Assembly: GCA_905250115.1 (NCBI GenBank)
Contig: CAJNOI010000132.1
Coordinates: 109,549-173,548 of the forward strand
Length of the DNA: 64,000 nt
Direction of reading: 5' to 3'
Source: Adineta steineri
Taxonomy: Eukaryota; Rotifera; Eurotatoria; Adinetida; Adinetidae
Made by a program: the position numbers and the translations under genes. The notes under the pieces were generated by a model. That model made no database searches. It was given only the letters and a program-made list of their open reading frames with translations, and had not been told where the DNA came from. Every line of letters begins with the position of its first letter. The first letter of the stretch is position 1. Below, in pieces: positions 1 to 11,552 of the stretch.

Positions 1-1448
1 TTTTTTCTCTAACAATGCCACAACGTATTTATTATAGCATGCACTTTTGGTAGTAATTATTTCTAATATAAAAATTCAGAAAAAGAATTAGGCGTAAAAG
101 ATGAAGACGGATATAGATGATGTATCTAGTACTTTTTCTCAAGGAACCGAAATTTCACGGTATTACGAAAGAGAGTGGATAATCACGTTAGTCATATACT
201 ACCACATTTTTGGTAAGATTGTTCAAAATTAAAAAGTAAAAAAGCAAAGAACAAAACTAGACTGCGAAACCCATTGAGAGTGACGATGTTCACAGAAACT
301 CTATGAGGTGAAAGAGAAGAGCAAAATTCCTATTTAGTGGAATAATTGAATGAACTTTCAGATTGAACCCTACAGCGATTTATAAGAAAGCTTATTTGAA
401 ATAGGGGTGTCAGAGTTTCCGTTCTCGGGACCCGGAACTCATTTCACAATCCATCTTTATACATTCCACAGTACAATGAATTATTCATACAGATTTTCAC
501 CGCCTTCTCGCACGAAAATGGTATTTTCAGGAATGGAGGAATTCTCTCATGTGTCAAGTTCCTGAGAATCCGAAAACCCGATGAATTCCGTACTTGGGAA
601 TTTTTGAACGTAGTAAAGTTTCGATTAGTATTTTTTCGTATTTTGCGACATAACTTACATTTCTGATTGCTAAGATAATTAATGATATCAAAAATAATTG
701 GATTAATTTTGAAAGATATATAGATAATATCGATATTTAAGAATTTTATTTTATTAATATTAAATCATATATAATTGTCAATGTTCGACGTTCGATTGGC
801 TGAAAAATAAATTATTAATTAAATTTATTAGATGCAAAATAAACACTCTTAAGAGAAAGAGATTGCTTATGTGGAAAGTCGTACAAATTCTAACTGCGTT
901 AGTAATGATTTTTTAATAAGTAGTAATATAAGAAATATCGCACCATGTTTTTCTTATTGTAAATATCTTTTTATTTTTCGAAACTGTTTTTAGAATATCG
1001 ATAACATTCTAATAGATTCATCTCTATGATTTGAGATTTACTATTATCGCGCATCGATAATTTCAATAAAAAAATGGTATGTATGTTATTATGAAAATTT
1101 TCAGTCCTATTAGAATGAGATTGTTTAACGTCAGAATTCTAAATTTAAAGGCGAAGGTCTTCAAAAGGAAACGAGTTAAATAAAAACTTCTCCGAGTCAA
1201 GCACGTGCTTTGCTTCCATTATTCATCTGAATTGCTAAAATCGATGTATATTTCTTGAAGGTGAATGGGTGTGGGTGGGTGCGACAGATGGATATAACAC
1301 CTGCATTTATACCCACACATACACTCTCAAGACTTTCAATGAAACCCGGAAGAATTTCAAGACTCCCCGAATATTCTCGAGGATTTCAGGATTCCGCTCT
1401 TTACTCCTTAAAATTCTCAAAATGTTATATATTCCTCATGTCTACTAG
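1..1448. other. 5' flank of the giant SecA-like gene, no gene resolved
   Basis: AT-rich sequence with stop codons in all frames and no recognisable protein. It holds one telomere-like hairpin (1262-1331, listed separately). A missing 5' exon of the gene that opens at 1449 could lie here, but I could not identify it. Confidence 0.5.
1262..1331. repeat. Telomere-like hairpin repeat, copy 1
   Basis: G-rich arm GGGTGTGGGTGGGTG is followed after about 28 nt by a C-rich arm (ACCCACACATACACTCTCAAG). The arms can pair imperfectly. It belongs to the same family as the hairpins near 12.1, 23.3, 23.9, 47.2, 49.6, 51.3, 54.9 and 56.4 kb. It sits about 120 bp before the open frame of the giant gene. Confidence 0.6.
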
Positions 1449-4400
1449 TTCATTGTTATTCTAATTTTTTCCGTCATTCCTGCTATTGCTCTTCTAATTC
1501 GATGGATTTTTTTCCGTGAACAAGAAGAAATATTTGATCAGAAAGAACAATTTAAAGAAAACTTGAAGAAAAGAATAAAAGAATGTATAAAAAAAAACAT
1601 CAACTTATATCAAACAAAACAACATATATTAAAAAAATACAAAGAAAACTGTTTTGACAATATTGTTGAAAATTATATCAACCATAAATATATAAAATAT
1701 TGTTCAAAGAAATTTTTTGATGAATTATCAAGCTTAATTCAAGCTGATAAATTATCAAAATTAATTCGTATTGATGAAGACACTTTAAAAAACTTTATTG
1801 AAAAAATTTTAAATATAAAAATAATTAATGACATACGTTCAATATGCCCAAATTCAAAATATTTACAATTAATTCTTGACAATAATGATTTGGTTTTCAA
1901 ACATGATTCGCATAAAATATTAATTCAATTTAAACAACTAATTTCAAATTATATAACAGATAAATTTTATAACATTAAACAACGAAATAAATTACGAATT
2001 GAAACTGAAGATGATTTAAAAACTTTCTTCCAGTATTACGAACTGCATCAATTAGTTAATAAAAAACAACTGTTATCCGCATTAAATATCGAAATAGTTC
2101 TAAGTAAAACCTTTGATATTCGTCAATTTGATCAATGTTTTATATTAAAAAATTTATTTCAATCAAACCAGATACCATCGTTTATTACTGAGATTTTTCA
2201 TAGATTAAAAGAACATTTAAAAAAATTAATCAAATTAAATGATTCATCAACTATTGAATCATTTCTTCAAATTATTAAATATAGTTTAACTCCAATGAAA
2301 TTTAATACAAGAATTGAAAATCACAAAAATATATTCATTGGAAAAGGTGTTTATGTTGTATTAAGTTCAATCCTAATGGAATTACAAGAAAAATTAAAAG
2401 AAACAAATTTGATTGAAGTTTTATTAATCGTATCAGAAATTTTGTTTATTGACTGTGATTTAGAAAATAAAATTTGGCATGGAATTAATATTGGAATTTA
2501 TGCTAAACAGATCAAAATCATAAAAGAATGTCAATTTAATCTTTCTGGATTAAACGGTCAACCTGAAACAAAACTAGCAAAAGCAGAGAATGGAAAACAA
2601 GGTCACTCAGAAGAAGATAAACACGGAAAACATGGAAAAAATGGAGATAAAGGCGAAAGTGGAGGGAATGTAAGAATTATTGCTGATACAATTGAAGATG
2701 GAAAATTATTAACAATTCTATCAAATGGTGGAAATGGAGGTTATGGACAAGATGCTGGTGATGGAGCAAATGGTAAAAATGGGGAAGATGGCCATAGTTT
2801 AACATTAGATCAATTCAAAACACAATTTCCAACATTCGAATTTAAGATTCCCTGGGCACGACACGACTGTTTGAATCATTATTACATACATCCAACAATC
2901 AGACTCCCAAGAACTGTTTGCAGCTTGAATTATCAATCACAAGCTGTCATCTTTGGAGCCAACTATTGTTACCGTGAATATGAATATGAACATGGAAATA
3001 AGATGTATTTCTCATTTGAAAATACTTGGATTTCAGACCATATAGCAGCTTATTGTTTATATAAAGGTACATTAGGTCAACCAGGAGAAGCCGGTGGTTT
3101 TGGTGGGAAAACTGGATATTCTGGCGAAGCGGGTTTTGCAGGTGACATTAAAATAACTATATATCAGAAATCCCAATCAGATATTCAAATAATTGCTTCC
3201 AGTGGAGAACAATATCCTCATGGAGATTCAGGGGATGATGGACATTCAGGAAACTCCGGTCAAAATAAACCTGATCTTGCTTATATGTGGAAAAGTGAAT
3301 GGCTTAATCCAGTGTATTATGAACCGGGTTGGTTCAAAATAGAACCTCATCCTAGCAAAGCAAGTGATAGAGTCAGAGATGCTAAATATGAAGATTCGGA
3401 GAGATATGCTGAAATTGTATCAATTCAAGAACCTGAACCTCTACAAGCGAAAACAATTGATATAAATGAAAAAAGAATATATCATGAAAAACAAAATAAA
3501 AAATGTGAAGCTACACGAAAACCTAATATTTCTTCAGAATTATTAGAACAAATGTACAATGAATCACAAATAAATCATCAATTATTGTCAATATCAAGTT
3601 TAATACTTGATGTAGATATTATTCAAAACCAATTATCTGAAGATCAAACTAATGGAAAAGAAAATCTTTCGATTGTTAAGCCATTTTTTAATCAAAAATA
3701 TTTTAAATTAAAAAAGTATCAAACAAAAAATGAATTAAATCCAATTTTAATTTCAAATTCAATCGATGATATATCAAATAGATTTGATTATAATACAGCA
3801 TTTCTTAATGCTTCCGATTTAGAAAAACAATCTATTAGAAATGATTTAGAATATTATTTATCAATTGAAAAACTAAAATTAGCTTTTTTACAAAAATCAA
3901 ATGAAAATATGATTAATACTGATAAAAATTATCTTATTGATGAATTAATTAAAGAAAATACATATTCAGATAATTATTCTTTAATTCATTCAGTTTTAGG
4001 TACTAAAAATCAATTTGGATTTTATGAATATCCCAATCCAGGACAAATTTCATTACACAACTTAGCTGAATCAAAAGGTATTTGTATTTACGTTCATGAA
4101 GAATCAAATGATGATGCGAGAGTATTAAAAATCATAGGCAGATATAATGAAAAATCAAATGAAATTCGTCATATTTTATATGAAAATAATCAATATTATA
4201 GATTATCAATACGAAAAATGTTAAATTATGATTATTTGGAAAAAATATTAAACAACATAAATCAATTGAAGAAAACTTCAGATTTTACCAATTCTGTTAA
4301 AACAAAAGAACCTTTTCCAATTGAAAATGAAGAAATTTCAATTGATGAAATAGCTAAGCATTTTAATGAGAATTCAAATCAACGTTTACGATCATCATTA

Positions 4401-7400
4401 ATTGTTCTTTCAGAAAATAAATCAATATTAAAATCATTACAAAAACGTTTTCAAATAGAAAAAGTCGAGATTAGTTCAGAAATTCTTCTTTTATTTTCAA
4501 TTTTTATTTCAAACGAAAATGAAAATTTCTTTCAATATCAATGGGTTATTTCAGTTTATAATCAACGTGAATGGATTGATGAATTATTATTAATCAAACT
4601 AGAGCAAATAACAAATAAATCATATGAAATAATTTCATCTTGGAGATCTATTTTACGTAAAATTCAAAATAAACAAATTATTAAATTAATTATTTTAAAA
4701 CTTTTTGATGAAAATATTCAATATGAAGCAGTAGACTTTGAAAAATTATTTAATCAAATTAAAGATTTACATTTAAATCAACTGGAATTTATTGATATAC
4801 TAACCAATTTACCATTAAATCAATGGATTATGAAACTAAAACATTTAATATTGATTGAATTAATTAATGAAAATATTCGTGAACTAAAATCTTCTAATCA
4901 AACATTAACAGATGAAGAATTTTCATCAATGAATTATTATTTGTATTTTTTATTTAATCAAAATGAAAGTTTAACGATGAAACTATTAAATATTCTTAAG
5001 AAAAAATCACTTGAATTTAATAAAATCTTAGATATCATTCATAAGTTTTATTCCGGTCATTATCAATTTGATGAAGAAACAATAAATCAAATAACATCAA
5101 ATAATTTTACGAATCGTACATCAAATGAAGAAAGAAAATTAAATAAATTACTTCAAATTATGAATCAAGACAAAATAACTTCAATTGATAATGAATTAAA
5201 AGATAAAATTACAACTTTTGTTAATAATGTTAATAAGTGTAAAATTGTTAGAATAGGTAAGGAGCAAATATCAATTGAATCTTTAACTGGACAAAATATC
5301 GGACAATGGACAGAAGAATTTCGATTAAAATCATTGAAAGATAAAAATCTTTGTTTGCATGAATTATTAGCAGTTATTGAACATGCAATAACCATTGTCT
5401 TTTCCGAAATCAAATCACTTCGTGATGCACAAAAATTAACAATTGCATGTTTTATTTATACGAATGAAAATTTATTGTCCCAAGTTTCAACTGGTGAAGG
5501 TAAATCATTGATAATTATTTCAATAATGATAATTAAATGTTTATTGGGTGAGAATGGTGATATAATAACAAGTTCACCTGTTTTAGCTAAACGTGATGCA
5601 AATGAAAATAAAATTTTATACGAATTATTTTCTATAACAGTCTCACATAATTCATATGAAGATTTAAATGATCGAAGAAAATCTTATGAAAAACAAGTTA
5701 TTTATGGAGATATTTCAACATTTCAAAGAGATTATTTATTAGATCATTTTTATGGAAAATCAATTTTAGGAAATCGTTATGAAAATGGTCGAACAAATAT
5801 TATTGTTGATGAAGTTGATTCGATGTTAGTAGATAAAGGAAATTCGGTTCTCTATTTATCACATCAATTACCATATTTAGATACATTAGAATCGGTTTTC
5901 ATTGCAATATGGCAATTGATTAATTTAAATATTGCAGATGGAAAATATCCATTAGTTAATGAAATCCGAAAAATTATTTCATATAATTTATTTCCAGTTT
6001 TAAGTAAAACTGACCTAAATAAAATAACAACAAATCAAAATGAAATTGATGAAATTTGGAAAGAATTAATTGTAAATAATATTATTTTTCATGATGGACA
6101 TATTTTATCAACAAATGTTCAATTCAATGAAAAAAAATTTCAAAATTTTCAAATTCATATTCAAAATTTATTAAAACAAATTCTTAATAGAGATAAAATA
6201 ATTCATGTACCAGATTATTTATTACCATTTATTCAACAACATTTAACTGATTGGATTCAAAGTGGAATAAATGCATATCATATGGAAGAAGGACGAAATT
6301 ATATTGTTGATGTTGATCGAGGAGGAAATAAATACGATTCATATCCAAATATAATCATTATGGATTGTGATACTGGTGTTGATCAAGCAAATACACAATG
6401 GAATCAAGCACTACATCAATTTTTACAACTTAAACATCAATGTAAAACATCATTACTTAGTTTAAAAGCTGTTTTTACATCAAATATTAGTTTTTTAAAT
6501 ATGTATCAACATATTTATGGATTAAGTGGAACTTTAGGATCAGAGATAGAAAAAAGATTTTTGAAAGATGCTTATCAAGTTTCATTTGTTACAATACCTG
6601 TTGCATTACCGAGTAAATTTAAAGAAGAAAAACCTTTAATTTGTAAAGATTTATGGAAATGGAGACAAACAATTGTTGAAAAAGCTATCGAATTATCAAA
6701 AAAACGATCTGTTTTAATCATTTGTGAAACAATTAAAGATGTTGAACAAATTAATCAAACATTTAAATTAGCAAAAACATTTCGTATAAATAATGTGTTC
6801 ATTTATAAACGAAGTTATGAAGATTTTTCTATAGACAAAAATGGTTTAAATACTGGTAAAATAATAATTGCAACGAATTTAGCAGGTCGAGGAGCTGATA
6901 TTAAAATAACAGACGAATTAAATAATAATGGAGGTTTACATGTTATATTAACTTATTTACCTGATAATTATCGAATTGAACAACAAGCATTTGGTAGGAC
7001 AGCACGAAAAGGACAATCTGGTTCCGGACAACTAATATTTATTGATCCTATGAATAATTTATTCAATGATAACAATAAAATTCATCCGTTATTAAACTTC
7101 ATTGATCTTAAAAATCAACGTGATTATAATGAATTATGTCGTGTGGCTGAAATAGATAATTATTATAAAACATTTATTAAATTTGAAGAAAATTTATTTA
7201 CAAAATATCGTGAAACTTATAATAAATTGAAACATAAATTAGAAAAAGAATTTGATTTAAAGAAATCAATTGTTGATATAATTCTTAATTCTCTTTTGAA
7301 TAAATGGGCATTTTGGTTAGATGAAATCTCATCAATAATTAATGATAAAAAACAAATTATTCAATCATTAGAAACATTCATTTCTCGAATAGATCAAATC

Positions 7401-10400
7401 AAAAACTTAGAATCTGCAATAGATATAATAGTTACTGAACCAACTCAATTGATTAAAATAGCGAAAGTATTTATTGAAATTGAAAAGTATGATAACGCTT
7501 TAAAAATTCTAGATAAAGTTATTAAAAATGAACCAAAATTTTGTCAAGCAGCATATTATTATAAAGCTCATTGTATTGTTAAACAAACACGTTTAGTATC
7601 ACCTGAAAATATAAAAAATTATTTTACATCATTAGATAAAGCTGAATTATTATTTAATGAACATATTGATATATTAACTCAACAAAATGCAATTATGGGT
7701 AGCTTAAAACAAATGGAAAAACCAAAATCATTTAATTTAGTAAATTCTTATCAAATACAAAATGGAAATCTTATTAATTTATATTCAAACTTTATTCGAT
7801 CTATTCACAAAATCCGAGGTTATGAAGTTACACCAGATACTTTATTAAGTACCAATATTAATGAAGAAAATTCGTCAATTATTTATGATAAATTACTTAA
7901 CTCTCCAAATAATCTTTTTATTAAAAAACATTTAAATGAAAATTTTGATGAAAGTTTATTGAAAATAATTTGTATTGATTATCAAATAAATTATGAACAA
8001 ATGAAAAGATATTTAAAAAATACAAATCCAATTGATGAGCAAGCAATAAAAAGTTTTCTTCGGGAGATTCAAATTCCAACTCGAGACCTTTTTTGGGAAT
8101 TATTAGTTCAAAAGAATATTATAAAAGATGTTAAATCATTTATTGTTATTGTTAAGAAAAAAGAAGAAGAAAATCAATCAGAACATTTCAAGCAATTCAT
8201 TTCTTCTCTTAAACAACCATTGAAAGATATTCAAAAGTTAAATATAAATGATAAATCAAAAATTTTTTTCAAGAAAATTAGTTTTAAAGAAAATGATTTA
8301 AGATTTGTTTATGAAGCACCTAAGAAAAAATATGAAGTTTTTGAAAACAAATATTTTATTAAAAATAAAATTGGAAAATTCGATGTAGAACAGTTAGAAA
8401 ATATTAAATCAATTGGAATATATGAATCAATTAAATCTATAGATTTTCTACAAATTGAAAATTTAACTGAAAAACATTCTCAAGATATTTATAATATTCT
8501 TATTCAAAATAAGATTATTGATAAACAGACAGGTATACTTCTAACAAACAAGTTTGAAAATATTCAATTTGGATTATATCAAATTTATCAATCACAAATA
8601 TTTTCAATAATTAAATGTCAATGTTTATATAAATATCAAATATTAGAAATTCTCGATGAAATTTCTTCGAAAGATTTTCAAAATCTTAATTTAACTTTAC
8701 CAATTGATTTACATAAAAATCTTTTATATGTTTTACAAACATCATTAATTATCGAACCAGTGCGAGTCAATTTTGAACCTGTTAAGCCGACTATAATTGA
8801 TAAATTTTTTCTGAACAATTGTTCGGATAAAATAGCGGAATTAGTTCAGAATGATATTCATCTTGAAAATAAAGAAGAAATAAGTCGAAGTATTGGACAA
8901 TGTTTAGCTCAAACAATAGGAACATTAAAATCTTCATCAAAACTAGATTCTTATTTAAAAAATATTCAAAGAGAATTTGATAGAAATCAATTATTTGAAT
9001 ATAATCAAGAAATTGAAAGATTTCAAATCAATTGTTTAGACCAATTAATTGATATTCAAGAAATGAAATGGACTTGGCAAATGTGGGTTGGAACAGTAGT
9101 TGTTTTTCTATTTGGATTTGGACAGATTATTGCTGGTTGTGTTCTAGAATTATATTCAGTTGGAATTGGTACTTATACTGCAATGGGGATAATTTCTGAA
9201 GGAATTAACGATATGATTTATGCAATATCAGCTGCTAAAAGTGGTCATTTTGGTTGGTCTGATTATTTTGTACATAAAGCCCATAGTATTTTGATAACAA
9301 TAGCAACTGCAAGTGTAGCTGGATTGATTTCAAAAGGTATTTCATGGTCTCGTTATGGCAGTAAATTAGTTGGAAATACAGGAGCATTATCGAAAGTTGC
9401 TGGAAGTGAATTATTAAATATAGCAGGCAAATCTAGTATGCCAGGTGTTACAAATCATGTTATAAAACAAGTTGTCGTTAATACTGGTTTGAAAATCGGT
9501 GAAGGAATACTATATGGTTCTACTCGTGCAACAATATCATATTTATCGGATAAATATCTTCGGGATTGTTGCGGTAAAATTCTTAGTGAATTAGTTCTTG
9601 GTATAAAAAATTCATTTAAAGAAAAGAGAGATGAAATTAAAAATTCTTTAAAAGAACTTTGTCGAAAATTTGGACAAAATTTAACAGAAAAATGGTTAAA
9701 TGAATTAGCTCAAAATATTGATAGAGATCAATGGTATGGAAAAGTTTCTCAATGGATCTTAACTGGCGTGAATACAGTTACATCAGGAATAAATCAGGGT
9801 TTAAATAAAATTGCCAGCGCCCAAGTATTAAGTAGCAATGCAAAAACTGCATTAGAAATTATGGCTACTTTTAATGAAATATGGGCATATAGTTCATACG
9901 TTAATGCAATGCTTAAGATCGTAATTGAAACAAAATCTTTTATTGGGAGTATTGTGAAAAAAATACAAGAAAAAGCTCAAGAATCTTCAAATCAATCACA
10001 GAATTATGAGATTGAAGAAGAAAAATTAAATAAATTTACTAATAAATTAATTGAACATTGGACTAAATTATTAGAAGATAAAATAGATAGTGATGCCAGA
10101 ACTAAAATTATTGAACCATTTTTAGGTGCATGTGCTCAGAAGCTTTTGAGAAATATTGGAAAAGCTATACGAAATTATCATTTACGTCGACAAGAAAATT
10201 TACTTTGGAATAAACTTCAAGAGACTAAAGCAAAATACGAAGAAGAAAAAAATGATATATTAAAAACTCAAGAGCAACTTACGAATAACGATCAGACTTT
10301 TGATACACTTCAAAAGAAGTATGATCAAAATTTATTAATTATTTTATCAAAAACAAAAAATCCAAAGTTATTTGCTGCGATTATTCGAGCAGGTGCTCCA

Positions 10401-11552
10401 ATGGATATGACTTGTATTTATGCATGTGCCAATATATTAAAGAAACCAATAAAAATTGTCAATTCTGATGGAATAACCTTTCCTAGTTTAATTTGTCCAT
10501 CTAGTTGTAATCCAGTTGATGTACAAGATTCCGATTGTCTTTTGCTTACTCTCCATCCTGGTGATGGAATCGATTCATTTGGTCATTTTACTTCACCCTT
10601 ACATGCCGGTGAAAATTTGTCTAATGATGATAAAAATAATTGTCTAATTAATGCACTTTCGCAACAACTACCAGAGAATGAAAAACCAAATAATGCGGAG
10701 GATTTTCGAAAAAAAATAGCAAATGAAATCGAAGGAAATGCAGATATTCATGAAATTATTAAACAAAGTTATCATCATTTTTATATATCACAAGTAGGTT
10801 TTGGTGGTCAACATCGTGATCAAAAAACAATTATTTTTAAAAAGACTCAATTTGACAAAGAATTTGCAAATAAATATTTTATTGGTTCTGTTGGTCAACA
10901 TAGAAATATAACGGATTTATCAAGAGAAGGACAGAGAGAATCAGAACATCTCGTTCCAGACAAAATAATGCAACTTTGGTGTAAAATTAGTTGTATTAGA
11001 AAGATTATCAAGGAACAATATCCTGAATTAAAAGTGGAAACACCCGAATATAAAATAAAATTCGACGATTTAATGAAATCAGATTTACCAGAGATTCAAA
11101 ATGCTATAACACATACGGATGATATGTTTACAATTTGTATGAATTATGAAGATCATCATAACATAGAAACAAATTGGAGCAGTTTCAAAGCGAAAAAACC
11201 TGAACAGTGGGCAAAAGCAGAAGACTTTGTTTATAATAATCAAAATGACAAAGTATTAGAATTGTGTATTCAACAATATAAACATCTATTAGATAATGAA
11301 AACAATTTTCCGAGATTTAAGCAAGGATTGTCAACGTATATATATCTTCTTGTTACAAAGAATAATTTCATCAATATGAATCAGGCGTCTCAGTTACAAC
11401 AAAAATTTAATTTGCCAGATATTAAAATGCATGATCAAACGGTTCAATTTCCAAGTCATATACAAAATTCAGACATAATCAGCGATGTTCATCAAAGAAG
11501 TATATCATTGGAACCGTCGACAAATTCAAGAAAACGATATAAAACAAACTAA
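1449..11552 (+). CDS. Giant SecA-like DEAD translocase/helicase protein with collagen-like and OTU-like segments
   Basis: One uninterrupted frame of more than 3,300 codons with no intron, unlike its neighbours. Counting from codon 1563: Gly-rich collagen-like stretches at about 330-413 and 502-566; a SecA-type motor with Walker A (STGEGKS, about 1307) and Walker B (DEVDS, about 1415); and the SecA motif VI region (NLAGRGADI, then QAFGRTARKGQSGSG, about 1770-1810). A TPR-like helical pair lies at about 1960-2003, a hydrophobic block at about 2500-2590, and an OTU-like segment (NNCLINALSQ) near 3025. SecA is the ATP-driven bacterial protein-export motor; what a eukaryotic version moves is unknown. 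The frame opens after a TAG at 1446-1448 and starts with a likely membrane segment (FIVILIFSVIPAIALLI) but has no early ATG, so a 5' exon may be missing or the start is lost. An ATG at 1422 is in frame but cut off by that TAG. Bacterial ancestry of the motor is inferred. Confidence 0.85.
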   Translation, partial: FIVILIFSVIPAIALLIRWIFFREQEEIFDQKEQFKENLKKRIKECIKKNINLYQTKQHILKKYKENCFDNIVENYINHKYIKYCSKKFFDELSSLIQADKLSKLIRIDEDTLKNFIEKILNIKIINDIRSICPNSKYLQLILDNNDLVFKHDSHKILIQFKQLISNYITDKFYNIKQRNKLRIETEDDLKTFFQYYELHQLVNKKQLLSALNIEIVLSKTFDIRQFDQCFILKNLFQSNQIPSFITEIFHRLKEHLKKLIKLNDSSTIESFLQIIKYSLTPMKFNTRIENHKNIFIGKGVYVVLSSILMELQEKLKETNLIEVLLIVSEILFIDCDLENKIWHGINIGIYAKQIKIIKECQFNLSGLNGQPETKLAKAENGKQGHSEEDKHGKHGKNGDKGESGGNVRIIADTIEDGKLLTILSNGGNGGYGQDAGDGANGKNGEDGHSLTLDQFKTQFPTFEFKIPWARHDCLNHYYIHPTIRLPRTVCSLNYQSQAVIFGANYCYREYEYEHGNKMYFSFENTWISDHIAAYCLYKGTLGQPGEAGGFGGKTGYSGEAGFAGDIKITIYQKSQSDIQIIASSGEQYPHGDSGDDGHSGNSGQNKPDLAYMWKSEWLNPVYYEPGWFKIEPHPSKASDRVRDAKYEDSERYAEIVSIQEPEPLQAKTIDINEKRIYHEKQNKKCEATRKPNISSELLEQMYNESQINHQLLSISSLILDVDIIQNQLSEDQTNGKENLSIVKPFFNQKYFKLKKYQTKNELNPILISNSIDDISNRFDYNTAFLNASDLEKQSIRNDLEYYLSIEKLKLAFLQKSNENMINTDKNYLIDELIKENTYSDNYSLIHSVLGTKNQFGFYEYPNPGQISLHNLAESKGICIYVHEESNDDARVLKIIGRYNEKSNEIRHILYENNQYYRLSIRKMLNYDYLEKILNNINQLKKTSDFTNSVKTKEPFPIENEEISIDEIAKHFNENSNQRLRSSLIVLSENKSILKSLQKRFQIEKVEISSEILLLFSIFISNENENFFQYQWVISVYNQREWIDELLLIKLEQITNKSYEIISSWRSILRKIQNKQIIKLIILKLFDENIQYEAVDFEKLFNQIKDLHLNQLEFIDILTNLPLNQWIMKLKHLILIELINENIRELKSSNQTLTDEEFSSMNYYLYFLFNQNESLTMKLLNILKKKSLEFNKILDIIHKFYSGHYQFDEETINQITSNNFTNRTSNEERKLNKLLQIMNQDKITSIDNELKDKITTFVNNVNKCKIVRIGKEQISIESLTGQNIGQWTEEFRLKSLKDKNLCLHELLAVIEHAITIVFSEIKSLRDAQKLTIACFIYTNENLLSQVSTGEGKSLIIISIMIIKCLLGENGDIITSSPVLAKRDANENKILYELFSITVSHNSYEDLNDRRKSYEKQVIYGDISTFQRDYLLDHFYGKSILGNRYENGRTNIIVDEVDSMLVDKGNSVLYLSHQLPYLDTLESVFIAIWQLINLNIADGKYPLVNEIRKIISYNLFPVLSKTDLNKITTNQNEIDEIWKELIVNNIIFHDGHILSTNVQFNEKKFQNFQIHIQNLLKQILNRDKIIHVPDYLLPFIQQHLTDWIQSGINAYHMEEGRNYIVDVDRGGNKYDSYPNIIIMDCDTGVDQANTQWNQALHQFLQLKHQCKTSLLSLKAVFTSNISFLNMYQHIYGLSGTLGSEIEKRFLKDAYQVSFVTIPVALPSKFKEEKPLICKDLWKWRQTIVEKAIELSKKRSVLIICETIKDVEQINQTFKLAKTFRINNVFIYKRSYEDFSIDKNGLNTGKIIIATNLAGRGADIKITDELNNNGGLHVILTYLPDNYRIEQQAFGRTARKGQSGSGQLIFIDPMNNLFNDNNKIHPLLNFIDLKNQRDYNELCRVAEIDNYYKTFIKFEENLFTKYRETYNKLKHKLEKEFDLKKSIVDIILNSLLNKWAFWLDEISSIINDKKQIIQSLETFISRIDQIKNLESAIDIIVTEPTQLIKIAKVFIEIEKYDNALKILDKVIKNEPKFCQAAYYYKAHCIVKQTRLVSPENIKNYFTSLDKAELLFNEHIDILTQQNAIMGSLKQMEKPKSFNLVNSYQIQNGNLINLYSNFIRSIHKIRGYEVTPDTLLSTNINEENSSIIYDKLLNSPNNLFIKKHLNENFDESLLKIICIDYQINYEQMKRYLKNTNPIDEQAIKSFLREIQIPTRDLFWELLVQKNIIKDVKSFIVIVKKKEEENQSEHFKQFISSLKQPLKDIQKLNINDKSKIFFKKISFKENDLRFVYEAPKKKYEVFENKYFIKNKIGKFDVEQLENIKSIGIYESIKSIDFLQIENLTEKHSQDIYNILIQNKIIDKQTGILLTNKFENIQFGLYQIYQSQIFSIIKCQCLYKYQILEILDEISSKDFQNLNLTLPIDLHKNLLYVLQTSLIIEPVRVNFEPVKPTIIDKFFLNNCSDKIAELVQNDIHLENKEEISRSIGQCLAQTIGTLKSSSKLDSYLKNIQREFDRNQLFEYNQEIERFQINCLDQLIDIQEMKWTWQMWVGTVVVFLFGFGQIIAGCVLELYSVGIGTYTAMGIISEGINDMIYAISAAKSGHFGWSDYFVHKAHSILITIATASVAGLISKGISWSRYGSKLVGNTGALSKVAGSELLNIAGKSSMPGVTNHVIKQVVVNTGLKIGEGILYGSTRATISYLSDKYLRDCCGKILSELVLGIKNSFKEKRDEIKNSLKELCRKFGQNLTEKWLNELAQNIDRDQWYGKVSQWILTGVNTVTSGINQGLNKIASAQVLSSNAKTALEIMATFNEIWAYSSYVNAMLKIVIETKSFIGSIVKKIQEKAQESSNQSQNYEIEEEKLNKFTNKLIEHWTKLLEDKIDSDARTKIIEPFLGACAQKLLRNIGKAIRNYHLRRQENLLWNKLQETKAKYEEEKNDILKTQEQLTNNDQTFDTLQKKYDQNLLIILSKTKNPKLFAAIIRAGAPMDMTCIYACANILKKPIKIVNSDGITFPSLICPSSCNPVDVQDSDCLLLTLHPGDGIDSFGHFTSPLHAGENLSNDDKNNCLINALSQQLPENEKPNNAEDFRKKIANEIEGNADIHEIIKQSYHHFYISQVGFGGQHRDQKTIIFKKTQFDKEFANKYFIGSVGQHRNITDLSREGQRESEHLVPDKIMQLWCKISCIRKIIKEQYPELKVETPEYKIKFDDLMKSDLPEIQNAITHTDDMFTICMNYEDHHNIETNWSSFKAKKPEQWAKAEDFVYNNQNDKVLELCIQQYKHLLDNENNFPRFKQGLSTYIYLLVTKNNFINMNQASQLQQKFNLPDIKMHDQTVQFPSHIQNSDIISDVHQRSISLEPSTNSRKRYKTN

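Noticed and set aside
1255..1464. 69-codon forward frame upstream of the giant gene
   Set aside because: It runs through a hairpin repeat, starts at a non-ATG codon and has no family resemblance.
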